Origin: Candidatus Poribacteria bacterium
GTDB taxonomy: Bacteria > Poribacteria > WGA-4E > GCA-2687025
Length of the DNA: 56,360 nucleotides
Reading direction: 5' to 3'
Assembly (NCBI GenBank): GCA_018644665.1
Contig: JABGQA010000167.1
Coordinates: forward strand, 1-56,360
The stretch's first letter is position 1. Each line of letters starts with the position of its first letter. This document shows, in pieces, positions 34,142-42,858 of this stretch. The notes beneath the pieces are model-generated. The model was not told where the DNA came from and did not search any database. It saw nothing but the letters and a program-made list of their open reading frames with translations. The position numbers and the translations under genes are program-made.

Positions 34142-36598
34142 GTGCCCTTGAGGATGATCCCGTCCCTCCTGGACCTTCCGCGCGTATCGCTGGCCATCGC
34201 TGTGGCCCTCAACTGCTTCATCGGCGCGGCCCACGCATTTGGGCAATCGACGGACTGGCCGGGCTGGCGTGGGCGAAGCACGAGCAGCACGACCGAGGCT
34301 ACCGGTTGGATCGCGTCGGGCGTTGACTACCAACTGCGCGTTGCCTGGCGCAGGCCGCTCGGGATCGGGTACTCCAGCGTGTCCATCGCCGGAGGCCTCG
34401 CCGTCACGATGTTCTCCGACGACGTGGACGACTGGGTGGTCGCGTTTGACGCGCGCGCAGGTGACGAACTGTGGCGATACAGGGTCTCCCCCACCCATCC
34501 GGGGCGCGACGGTTCGGCGTCGGGGCCCCTCTCCACGCCGTATGTCACAGATGAAGCGGTCTACGCCCTGGGGTCGTCGGGTAGATTCGTCGCCCTCGCG
34601 ACAGACGAGGGTGGGGAACTGTGGTCATCGCATCTCGCAGAAGACCACGGGGGAAGGCGGCCGGACTACGGATTCACAACGTCGCCTCTGGCATACGGTG
34701 ATGTCGTCGTCGTTCAGGTGGGCAGTGATAGGGCGGCAGCCGTAGCGTTCGACCGGCGATCCGGCGAGATCGTCTGGCGAACAGGTAGGGATCGTATTGA
34801 CTACCAGTCGCCGTTTCTGCTCTCCCAGGATGGACAAGCGCTGCTCGTGGCGGTCGGACGCGAACAACTCCACGGGATCGACCCCGCAACGGGATCGACC
34901 TTGTGGCGATACGAGCATGGTGGTGACGACAACGTCTGGTACATGAGCCCGGCGGTCGTCGGTGACGACAGACTGTTCCTGCCAATCAAGTGGGACGAGA
35001 GCGCGCTCATCCAGCTTCGGGGATCTCTGCGCTCGCCCACCATCAAGCCTCTTTGGACGAGGGACGCCACTCGAGGCACGTACAGCGTACCGGTGCACGT
35101 CGACGGATACCTGTACGAATACAACCGGCAGTTCCTCACGTGCGTCGATGCTGCCACGGGTCGAGCCGTGTGGAAGTCCAGGCAGCCTGGTGACGGATTC
35201 GTCAGCGTGGTAGACGCCCATCTCGTGATCGGCACGAAGGTGGGTGGCCTTCACATCGCGAAGGCGAACGCGGAGGGGTACGAGGAAGTCGTCGGACGTC
35301 CGCTGTTCGCCGCGCCTTCATGGTCGCCACCGAGCTTCGCCAACGGGCTTCTCTACTGCCGCAGCTTCTCCGAGATCGCCTGCGTGGAGCTCGTTCGGGC
35401 GCCTCAGACCGATTCCCCTGAGGTCGCGAGGGACGACACCATGGTCTCTTCCGCATTCGCTCAATCCATCGCCTCGCTCGATAGGGCGGCGGACAAGGAA
35501 CCGGCCATTGCGGAGTTCATCCGCGCGCACCCCCGATTCCCCATCGTGGAAGGCGATGACATTGCGCACTTCGTCTATTACGGTGAGGCAAACGATGTCG
35601 CCATCGTCGGCGGTCTCATCGGAGACGACTATGCTGCCCCGATGACGCGGGTCCGGGGAACGCGCCTCTTCCACTACTCGAGTCATGTCGAGGCGGATGC
35701 GCGACTCAGTTACCGATTCGTCATCAATGGCGACAAGACGCTCCTCGATCCTCGCAACCCGCGGACGGTGCCCGCCACGACCAACCTACACGGCCGCGAT
35801 GGCGAGTTCTCGTGGTTCTCGATGCCTGCCTGGCAGGAAGCGAAACATCTGACGACCGACAGCGGCCCAAGCGGCAGTCGACTGGAACGACGCAAGTTCA
35901 AGAGTCGCGTCCTAGGGAAAGCGCGGACAGTCGATGTGTATCTGCCGCCGGGCTATGACACGGCGGAGACGAGTTACCCGGTAGCCTACGTCCATCAGGG
36001 AGGATTGGCCCAGACGCGCGGCATGTACCGCCAGACGCTGGACGCGCTGGTCGGCCGACGGATCTCGCCCGTCATTGCCGTGTTCGTGCACCGTGCGCCG
36101 GACTCTGGAGACAGCGAGTACCGACACGACGCGCGACAGAGCTATACGCGCATGGTGGCCGAGCAACTCGTCCCGTTCATCGACCGGCGGTATCGGACAC
36201 AGACATCCGCTTCGGCGCGTGCCAGCATCGGCATGGGGGTAACGGGTTCGTTGTCGCTGCACCTGGCGTTTCGGTATCCGGACGTGTTTGGGAAAGTCGC
36301 GTCACAGTCTCCGCTGTTCCTTTCCATCCACGAGAAGGAACTCTGGTCGATCCTGCCCAACGCCGAGTCGGTTCCCATGCAGATCTACCTGGACTGGGGC
36401 AAGTACGGTGCGCGGTCGCCACTCGAAGGGTGGGACATGGCCGTCGAAAGCCGCAAGTTGCGAACGCTTCTCGAAGGACGAGGCTATGCTCCCACGGGCG
36501 GCGAAGCGCACGAGGCGTTCAGTTGGGAGAGCTGGCGAAATCGCACGGATCGCATCTTCGAAGCGTTCTTCCCTCTTCACGACGACGCCCGGCAGTGA
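34142..36598 (+). CDS. PQQ-type propeller fused to an esterase domain without nucleophile
   Basis: About 818 residues, exported (SLAIAVALNCFIGAAHAFG). Residues about 40-450 are a PQQ-like beta-propeller (WPGWRGR, repeated DARAGDELWRY and DPATGSTLWRYEH blades). About 500-600 is an Ig-like domain as found before enterochelin esterases (FVYYGEANDVAIVGG, YRFVINGD). About 610-810 is an alpha/beta-hydrolase of the Fes/esterase D type (KARTVDVYLPPGYD). Where GxSxGG should carry the serine, the sequence is GMGVTG, so Gly699 replaces the nucleophile; a His-x-x-x-x-Trp region (HEAFSWESWR) remains. Hydrolysis is unlikely. GTG 34142 has GGGAAG 5 nt upstream; ATG 34154 is the alternative. Confidence 0.8.
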   Translation: MPLRMIPSLLDLPRVSLAIAVALNCFIGAAHAFGQSTDWPGWRGRSTSSTTEATGWIASGVDYQLRVAWRRPLGIGYSSVSIAGGLAVTMFSDDVDDWVVAFDARAGDELWRYRVSPTHPGRDGSASGPLSTPYVTDEAVYALGSSGRFVALATDEGGELWSSHLAEDHGGRRPDYGFTTSPLAYGDVVVVQVGSDRAAAVAFDRRSGEIVWRTGRDRIDYQSPFLLSQDGQALLVAVGREQLHGIDPATGSTLWRYEHGGDDNVWYMSPAVVGDDRLFLPIKWDESALIQLRGSLRSPTIKPLWTRDATRGTYSVPVHVDGYLYEYNRQFLTCVDAATGRAVWKSRQPGDGFVSVVDAHLVIGTKVGGLHIAKANAEGYEEVVGRPLFAAPSWSPPSFANGLLYCRSFSEIACVELVRAPQTDSPEVARDDTMVSSAFAQSIASLDRAADKEPAIAEFIRAHPRFPIVEGDDIAHFVYYGEANDVAIVGGLIGDDYAAPMTRVRGTRLFHYSSHVEADARLSYRFVINGDKTLLDPRNPRTVPATTNLHGRDGEFSWFSMPAWQEAKHLTTDSGPSGSRLERRKFKSRVLGKARTVDVYLPPGYDTAETSYPVAYVHQGGLAQTRGMYRQTLDALVGRRISPVIAVFVHRAPDSGDSEYRHDARQSYTRMVAEQLVPFIDRRYRTQTSASARASIGMGVTGSLSLHLAFRYPDVFGKVASQSPLFLSIHEKELWSILPNAESVPMQIYLDWGKYGARSPLEGWDMAVESRKLRTLLEGRGYAPTGGEAHEAFSWESWRNRTDRIFEAFFPLHDDARQ

Positions 36599-36625
36599 GG
36601 CGATCGCGCGGAGCGGAGTCGCCTC
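36597..36625. terminator. Hairpin overlapping the stop of the propeller-esterase gene
   Basis: GAGGCGA (36597-36603) pairs perfectly with TCGCCTC (36619-36625) around a 15-nt loop. The left arm begins inside the TGA stop codon, and the opposite-strand gene ends 6 nt further on, so one hairpin may serve both genes. Confidence 0.4.
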
Positions 36626-36630
36626 GGTCT

Positions 36631-39600
36631 TCAGGAGAGCGTCTCGAGCAGCGCCTTCGCGTCGCGCAGGTCTGGCGTGTCGAAGCCTTGCGCGAACGGC
36701 GCGACCGCTGCCTCCAACGTCGCCAGGGCCTCCGACCGTCTGCCCTGTTCACACCAGAGGCGGCTCAGGCTCATTGTCGCGCGCAGCTCGTAGGATCGCG
36801 CTCCCTGCTGGCGTGCGACATCGATGGCTCGAAGGAATAGGGCCTCCGGCTCGGGTCCGGCTTTGTCACGGGCGTGCAGCAGTTCGCCCTGAAGTCGGCA
36901 CAGCTCTGCTTCGCACCAGCGCTGGCCGGTCCGTTCCATTACTTCCACGGCGTCGGCGATGGCGCCCGTCGCTTCGTCGAGCTGACCCGACTTCTGGTAC
37001 GTCATGGCGAGCAGGTGTAGGTAGTAGGGCAAGAGGAGTTCGGACCTCGTGGCCTTCGTTATGTCGAGTCCTGCGGTCATCTCGGCGATTCCCTCCTCCT
37101 GCCGACCGGTTTCGGCAAGGGCCCATCCTCGCATCACCGGGCCCCACGCCAACCCGAGGCCGAAGCCGTACTCCCGAGACGCCGCGATCAACGCGTCCGC
37201 ATCCTCCAGAGCGGTCTCGCCCTCCCGTCGGAGCTGACGCACGACGGAAGCGAACAGCAGGGCATAGACGAGACTGTACGGGTGGGCCAAAGACCGAGCC
37301 AGGTCCACCGCCTCCTGACTCGCTGCTAGGGCGTCGTCCACCTCGCCAAGGGACCAGAGTGTCATCGCCTGATAGGACAGCGACGCGACGCCCGGATCCT
37401 GGCCGAACACGAAGGCGTGCGATCCGTGTTTTTCACGGCCGTACAGGGCGAGAGCCTGTTCCAGGTGGCGCCGTGCTGTGGCCAGCTCACCGTGCCAGAG
37501 CATCGTCGCCCCTAAGTTCCGGCGGGCCTCCATCTGCAGTGCGGGATCGCGCGCGTTGTCCGCCAGTCGGACGCAGCGTTCCGCGAGATCGCCAGCTGCC
37601 CCTAGGTCCGTTCGCACAAGGTAGAACGCCCACAGGCCCCACAACACGCGGAACAGTTGCGGTGTGTCTCCCACCTGGTCGCACAGCTCGCGGGCCCGAG
37701 CGTAGGTCGCCTCCACTTCCGGCGCGGCGTAGCCCTTCGTCGTGACGAGCGGAGTCGCCAGCGCAACGCGCAGAGCCAACTCCTCCTCGGCACGTTCCGG
37801 GCCGTCGGGCAGGGATTCGAGCAGGTCCAACGCCTTGCCGAAGTGGCCGATGGCTTCCGTATTCGCCGATCGCTCGACGGCGCGATTCCCGGCGCTCTTC
37901 CAGTATGGAAGCGCTTCCTCCGCTCGCCGCGCGGAGGTGAGATGGTGAGCGACGAGTTCGGGTTGCGTCTCGACCACCTCGGGGAACCGCTCCATCAGCG
38001 CGCGTGCGATGGCTGCGTGCGTCTCCTCTCGTCGCCGCCTGAGTAGGGACTCGTAAGCGGCGTCCTGAATGAGGGCGTGCTTGAACGTGTACGTCGCCTG
38101 GGGTGGAACGCCACGTTGATAGAGCAGCTCGGCTTCCACGAGGCGATCGAGCTCGCGCTCAAGGGCGATGCCTCCCATCGGGGAGACGGCGCTGATCAGC
38201 TCATAGGAAAACTGCCGGCCCAGGGCTGACGCGACCTGCACGACTTCCTTCACCGTAGAGAGTCGGTCGATCCGCGCCATGAGCGAGTCCTGAAGCGTGC
38301 TTGGGATCGTGACGGGCAGAAGTGGACCGTCCAACCGGTATTCGCCCTCCTCCTCACGCAGCACGCCCGACTCCAGCACCGTCTTGACGAGCTCTTCGAC
38401 AAAGAGCGGGACACCGTCGGTTTTCGCAATGACCTGCGCGAGCACCTGCGACGGCAGCGGCTTGCCGCCGGTCAGCCGGTCGACGATGAGGACCGTTTCG
38501 TCGTGCAGCAGGCGGCCCAGCGCTATCTTGTCGACCTCTGGATCACCGGCCCAGGGCGGGTGGAACTGGGGCCGATACGTGAATACGGCGAGCAGACGCG
38601 CGGTCGGCGCTTGGTCGATGATCATGCTGAGCAGTTCGACCGTGGAGGCATCCGCCCATTGTAGGTCCTCGACAACGAGCAGCATCGGCTGAAACCTGGC
38701 CCGCACCAGGAGCGCGGTCACGATGATCTCCAGTGTCTTCCGCTTCTGCTCCTCGGGAGGCGCCTCCGACGCCGCGTATCCCTCGCCAAGAGGCACGGAA
38801 AGCAACGCGGCGAGTACGGGCGCGGACTCCTCCAAGGCAAAGCCGTACTGAACGAGGAATCCCTCGATCTTGGCGAGTTTCTCCTCGGGAGATTCATGCC
38901 TCGCGAATTCGAGGACGACAGTCTCGAGCATCTCGATGATCGGGTAGAGCGCGCTGTTCTGATGGTAGGGAGAGCAGCGCCACTCGGTCAGCCAGGCCTG
39001 GGCGTCTTCGGCCACATGTTGCTGTAGCGTCCATACGAGGTGAGACTTGCCGATGCCGGCCTCCCCACCGATAAGCGCGACCCGGCCCATGCCCTCTCGC
39101 GCCTGCTGCCACCTCTCGAGGAGCAGGCTGATTTCCGGTTCACGTCCGACCAAAGGCGCGAGCCCCGCGGCGGAAACCACGTCGAAGCGGTTACGCGCCC
39201 CGCTCTCGTGCGTCGCCTCAAAGAGACCGACCGGATGAGTCGTCCCCGTGGGCGTGTGAGGACCGAGTTCGCGGCAGTCGAACAGTCCCTCGACCAGCCT
39301 ATGCGTGGCGTCGGTGATCACCACGGTATCTGGGTCCGCGACGGCCTGGACGCGCGCGGCGATATTCGGCACGTCGCCGAGCGCGAGTTGCTCGTGCCGG
39401 CCCTCTCCGCCTATGTCGCCGACGACCACGAGACCGGTATGCAGGCCGATGCGCAGCGACAGCTCCACTCCCCACTGCTCCCGAAGCGTCGGGTTGAGCT
39501 GCGTCACCGCCTCGAGTATGCCGAGCCCCGCCCGGACGGCGCGTTGCGCGTCGTCTTCATGCGCTTGCGGGTACCCGAAGTAGACCAGCACCCCATCGCC

Positions 39601-40002
39601 CAGATACTGAGCGATGTGCCCTTCATACCGCCGGGTGACCTTTTCGCAGGCCGCCTGATAGGCGCGGATCACTTCGCGCAGGTCCTCGGCGTCCAACCGC
39701 CCGGAGAGGCGAGTCGACCCCACCAAGTCGCAGAACATGATGGTCAACTGGCGTCGTTCGGCCACGGCGGTCGCGAGTTGCGTTTGCGGCGTGAGCGATT
39801 CGCGCGACTTTGGGTCGCCCGCCGCCTCAGATGCCTCGGAGGGCGTCCGGGCGGCGACGGCCGTGCCGCATCCACCGCAGAACTTGGCGCGAGGAGGGTT
39901 GTCGAATCCGCAGACGGGGCAGCGCGTCGGCAGTCGGGCGCCGCACTCGCCACAGAACCGCATCCCGGCCGGGTTCTCGAATCCGCACTCTGAGCAGGTC
40001 AT
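36631..40002 (-). CDS. Class III nucleotide cyclase-AAA ATPase-TPR regulator
   Basis: About 1123 residues, cytoplasmic. Two zinc ribbons come first (Cys3/6/17/20 and Cys28/31/42/45). A class III adenylate/guanylate cyclase domain follows (about 82-262): both metal Asp are present (Asp92 in MFCDLVGST, Asp136 in YLGDG), with Asn213 and Arg217 in NIAAR. Next is an AAA/NACHT-like ATPase with Walker A GGEAGIGKS (312-320), and then about 500 residues of TPR-like helices. The order is that of large bacterial signal-transducing cyclases. The preferred start is ATG 40002, where the first ribbon begins; a frame open to 40146 adds basic sequence. The signal and output are unknown. Confidence 0.88.
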   Translation of the reverse strand: MTCSECGFENPAGMRFCGECGARLPTRCPVCGFDNPPRAKFCGGCGTAVAARTPSEASEAAGDPKSRESLTPQTQLATAVAERRQLTIMFCDLVGSTRLSGRLDAEDLREVIRAYQAACEKVTRRYEGHIAQYLGDGVLVYFGYPQAHEDDAQRAVRAGLGILEAVTQLNPTLREQWGVELSLRIGLHTGLVVVGDIGGEGRHEQLALGDVPNIAARVQAVADPDTVVITDATHRLVEGLFDCRELGPHTPTGTTHPVGLFEATHESGARNRFDVVSAAGLAPLVGREPEISLLLERWQQAREGMGRVALIGGEAGIGKSHLVWTLQQHVAEDAQAWLTEWRCSPYHQNSALYPIIEMLETVVLEFARHESPEEKLAKIEGFLVQYGFALEESAPVLAALLSVPLGEGYAASEAPPEEQKRKTLEIIVTALLVRARFQPMLLVVEDLQWADASTVELLSMIIDQAPTARLLAVFTYRPQFHPPWAGDPEVDKIALGRLLHDETVLIVDRLTGGKPLPSQVLAQVIAKTDGVPLFVEELVKTVLESGVLREEEGEYRLDGPLLPVTIPSTLQDSLMARIDRLSTVKEVVQVASALGRQFSYELISAVSPMGGIALERELDRLVEAELLYQRGVPPQATYTFKHALIQDAAYESLLRRRREETHAAIARALMERFPEVVETQPELVAHHLTSARRAEEALPYWKSAGNRAVERSANTEAIGHFGKALDLLESLPDGPERAEEELALRVALATPLVTTKGYAAPEVEATYARARELCDQVGDTPQLFRVLWGLWAFYLVRTDLGAAGDLAERCVRLADNARDPALQMEARRNLGATMLWHGELATARRHLEQALALYGREKHGSHAFVFGQDPGVASLSYQAMTLWSLGEVDDALAASQEAVDLARSLAHPYSLVYALLFASVVRQLRREGETALEDADALIAASREYGFGLGLAWGPVMRGWALAETGRQEEGIAEMTAGLDITKATRSELLLPYYLHLLAMTYQKSGQLDEATGAIADAVEVMERTGQRWCEAELCRLQGELLHARDKAGPEPEALFLRAIDVARQQGARSYELRATMSLSRLWCEQGRRSEALATLEAAVAPFAQGFDTPDLRDAKALLETLS

Positions 40003-40219
40003 GTAGCTCTGGTTCCGTACGCGGCTCGGGTGGCGAACGCCTGGCCGTTCGATGTGACGATAGCCACGGTCGGCCGATGCGACAACGCCGACCTGTGTCG
40101 TCGGCCTACCCGTGGGCCCGTAGCGTCGAACCCGTTTAGGCGCCACGTCGTCCAGGAGGCTTGACGCGCGCGTGCATCATCGCATGTAGCTGGGGAGGCC
40201 CAACCCGGAGGCAGTTGTC

Positions 40220-40975
40220 ATGGCGATACGCATCACCAACCTAACGGCTGAGGATGTCGAGGAGTGCTACCCCGGCGTCGAGAACGAGGAGAAGCGCGCC
40301 TGGGTGCGCCGCATGATGGCGAAGGGGATGCGGCGGAAGTTCGCGGTGGAGGGTGATGAGCGGGTCGGTTGGGTCGAGTACGCCCCGACCGAGGAAGCCC
40401 TGGACGCCGTCGCGGGCGAGGCCGTCAATCACATCCACTGCCTGATCGACGGGCGAGACTACAGCGGAGGAGGCGATGCCGCCCGTGTACTGCTCGCCGC
40501 AGTCGAGGAGGACTCGGCGGAGGAGGAACGGGGCGTCTCCTACTCCTCGCACAAGTTCGCGAATCTGCTAGTCGAGCTTGGCTACGGCGTCGTCACGGGG
40601 CATGACCTCGGCACGCTGTACCTGAAGGCTACCGACCCGAGCCAGGTCGTGCGCTTCATAGAGACACGAGTTCCCGAAGTCCAACTGGAACAGGGGCGCG
40701 TCGTCGTGGACCTGTACTGGAACTACTGGTGTTCCGACTGCGCATACGGACGCGGCGGGGACGGCCTCGAAGGCGTGCGAACGGCATGTGCCGAGGATGG
40801 AGACGCCATCGTCTTACGAGAGCATGAACTCGATCGCGCGCTGATCGAGCAACTCGGCCTCGGTCACAACATGAGCCTCATCGACGGGAAGAACGTGAGC
40901 CCGTTCGTCTGCCTCACGTCCAAAGACTGGGTACGCGACGCGATCCAGGAGGCGCGCGCGTCCTCCTCGTCCTGA
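40220..40975 (+). CDS. GNAT/YoaP-like protein with C-terminal CxxC
   Basis: A 251-residue cytoplasmic protein. The N-terminal half looks like a divergent GNAT acetyltransferase (ITNLTAEDVEECYPG, RKFAVEGDERVGWVEYAP). The C-terminal half begins with VVVDLYWNYW and Cys171-Ser-Asp-Cys174, then alternating strands and helices, like a thioredoxin-type fold. Length and layout resemble YoaP-type proteins. Whether it acetylates, binds metal or is redox-active cannot be told. It is rightward, between the leftward cyclase and the leftward HIT gene. Confidence 0.65.
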   Translation: MAIRITNLTAEDVEECYPGVENEEKRAWVRRMMAKGMRRKFAVEGDERVGWVEYAPTEEALDAVAGEAVNHIHCLIDGRDYSGGGDAARVLLAAVEEDSAEEERGVSYSSHKFANLLVELGYGVVTGHDLGTLYLKATDPSQVVRFIETRVPEVQLEQGRVVVDLYWNYWCSDCAYGRGGDGLEGVRTACAEDGDAIVLREHELDRALIEQLGLGHNMSLIDGKNVSPFVCLTSKDWVRDAIQEARASSSS

Positions 40976-40990
40976 TGCGGTGATACGCCG

Positions 40991-41007
40991 GTCGCGTTGT
41001 CCGCGAC
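40991..41007. terminator. Hairpin between convergent genes
   Basis: GTCGCG (40991-40996) pairs with CGCGAC (41002-41007) around TTGTC. It sits 15 nt after the GNAT-like stop and 25 nt before the end of the HIT gene on the other strand, consistent with a shared transcription end. No T-run. Confidence 0.4.
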
Positions 41008-41031
41008 AGTCGGCTGCTGACACGCACGGCG

Positions 41032-41454
41032 CTAGGCCGGCAGCGCCTTCCGTATCCTGTCCGCAACCGCGTCAAGCTGTTCCCGCGCCGCGTTCTCCAC
41101 CCGCGCGGGATAGACACGCAGCAACCCATCCCCAACGTGCCGCGGCATCAGATGGACGTGCACGTGCGGTACCTCCTGACTGCCGGCCCTGCCGTTCGAC
41201 TGCCATATGGACATGCCCGACAGGTTGAGCGCGGAGCGAAGCGCCTGCGCGATCTTCGGCACGACCCGGAACAGCGCCGAGGCGGTCTCTTCGTCCATGT
41301 CCCACACCGTCTCGACGTGCAGCTTGGGGATGACGAGCAGATGCCCTTCGTTCGCCTGGCGAGGGTCCATGAACGCCAACGTCGCGTCGTCTTCGTGGAC
41401 GATCGCCGCCTTGGAACGGTCGGCCAGGATGCGGCAGAAGACACAGTCGTTCAC
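41032..41454 (-). CDS. HIT family nucleotide hydrolase/transferase
   Basis: A 140-residue cytoplasmic protein with NDCVFCRILADR at its start and the histidine triad HVHVHLMPRH. Family members (Hint/Fhit branch) hydrolyse nucleoside phosphoramidates or dinucleotides. The GTG at 41454 follows GGGGAG and gives the usual N-terminus; an upstream ATG would add 26 residues with no family character. Divergent from the second PhyH gene. Confidence 0.9.
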   Translation of the reverse strand: MNDCVFCRILADRSKAAIVHEDDATLAFMDPRQANEGHLLVIPKLHVETVWDMDEETASALFRVVPKIAQALRSALNLSGMSIWQSNGRAGSQEVPHVHVHLMPRHVGDGLLRVYPARVENAAREQLDAVADRIRKALPA

Positions 41455-41662
41455 GGTAGTCTCCCCTCTCTCGACGGGATCGACGCATGTGGCGGCCACG
41501 ACCTCGGGCATTATACGGCGAGGGCATGCCATCCGCGCGCCCTCGCCGCGACGAGTGCTCGCGCCGAAGCTTCATCCCCGACCCGACTTGCCGTATGATC
41601 GCGGCGCCTGGCCACACCGAACCGACGGGCACGCGCGACGAGGGATATAGGAGGTCTCCCGC

Positions 41663-42469
41663 ATGGCGCCGCAGGAGCAAAAGGCATTTTTCGAGGATCA
41701 GGGATACCTCATCCTCGAAGGACTGTTTACGCCGGACGAGATGCTGGAGTGCCAGGAGGAAGTGAAGCGCCTGCACGACGTGGCGGCGACGCTCAAGGAA
41801 GCGAATAACCCCGACGGCGGACATTTCCAGGTAGAACCCTACGCGGGCGACGAGTCACAGGCGGACGGACGGCTCGTTCTCCGAAAGATCGAGAACACGC
41901 GGCGCTTCTCCGACGTGTTTCTCCGCCTGGCCCAACACCCACGACTGGTAGAGGCGGTCCAGAATCTCATCGGCCCCGACTTGCTCCTGTTCCGCAGCAC
42001 GCTGATGCTCAAGCCAGCGTTCCACGGCTCGCAGCACGCCCTGCATCAGGATTCCGCGTACTGGCCGATGGACCCGCCCACCCTCGTGACGGTAAGCATC
42101 GCGCTCAACGACTCGACATCGGAGAACGGATGCATCCGGGTGATCCCGAAGAGCCACGAGTGGGGTCTACAAGAGTGGGGTCGCATCACGCGGGGAGACG
42201 ACGAGGCGGCGACGGATCGCCAGGACATCGACGAATCGCAGGCCGTCGAGGCGGCACTGACCGCTGGCAGCGCCGTGTGTTTCCATAGCCTCTGCGTCCA
42301 CGGCTCGGGGCCGAACAAGTCGCCGAAACCGCGCAACACCGCCCTCTACGCGTACTTCTCACCCGAGGTGCGCTACGTCGGCCGTGGCACGGCCGCCCGC
42401 GACCGGACATTCCCCGTCATCGCCGGCTTGGACGGCCGTAGCGAACTCACCCTCACCGCCGCCGACTAG
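41663..42469 (+). CDS. Phytanoyl-CoA dioxygenase family protein
   Basis: A 268-residue Fe(II)/2-oxoglutarate oxygenase. His128-Gln-Asp130 (LHQDSAYW) and His213 (CVHGSGPN) form the iron triad; Arg in KPRNTALYAYF is the likely 2-oxoglutarate anchor. Length is normal and no extra domain is attached, unlike the HEAT fusion at 4414. The start has a strong AGGAGGT about 8 nt upstream. It is cytoplasmic. The substrate is unknown; relatives hydroxylate lipids, small acids or natural products. Confidence 0.92.
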   Translation: MAPQEQKAFFEDQGYLILEGLFTPDEMLECQEEVKRLHDVAATLKEANNPDGGHFQVEPYAGDESQADGRLVLRKIENTRRFSDVFLRLAQHPRLVEAVQNLIGPDLLLFRSTLMLKPAFHGSQHALHQDSAYWPMDPPTLVTVSIALNDSTSENGCIRVIPKSHEWGLQEWGRITRGDDEAATDRQDIDESQAVEAALTAGSAVCFHSLCVHGSGPNKSPKPRNTALYAYFSPEVRYVGRGTAARDRTFPVIAGLDGRSELTLTAAD

Positions 42470-42858
42470 CCGCCCGAGCCGTCCCGACCCCAAAGAACGC
42501 CCAATCTGAGTTGCGTCGCATTGCGACCATTCTGCGCCCCTGTGGTGCATTTCGACGGCGGATGCGACCCTCGGCCGGCGTCCTAATAGTGGGCGCATTT
42601 ATGGCGCCATCCTCCAGAGCGTCCCGGTGCGACCGGGGCGCTTGCTTTACATCCTTGGCAGTCCACGTGGCGGCGTGAGCCGAAAACAGGCTGATGCCGC
42701 TGGATTCTGCCCAAAGGCGCATTCTGCGGGCGGAATTCACCCGCCAGGAGCGTCTTAAGCATAGAGGCCGTCGAAGTGCGTCCCCTTACGGGCGCCGCCG
42801 CGACACGGCCGATGCGCGCCGGCCGTGGTGTGTCGGCGACACAGTGGGGTCTATTCCG
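42470..42858. other. Intergenic region, 389 nt
   Basis: It lies between the dioxygenase and the cohesin gene. GTCGC (42515-42519) and GCGAC (42523-42527) form a small hairpin with loop ATT, a weak terminator candidate. A frame in phase with the cohesin gene is open from 42694, but it encodes an arginine-rich stretch unlike a signal peptide. The sequence is rich in short inverted repeats; I could not fit a known riboswitch. Confidence 0.4.

Noticed and set aside
42470..42858. Riboswitch upstream of the cohesin gene
   Set aside because: Several short inverted repeats are present but I could not match any known riboswitch core.
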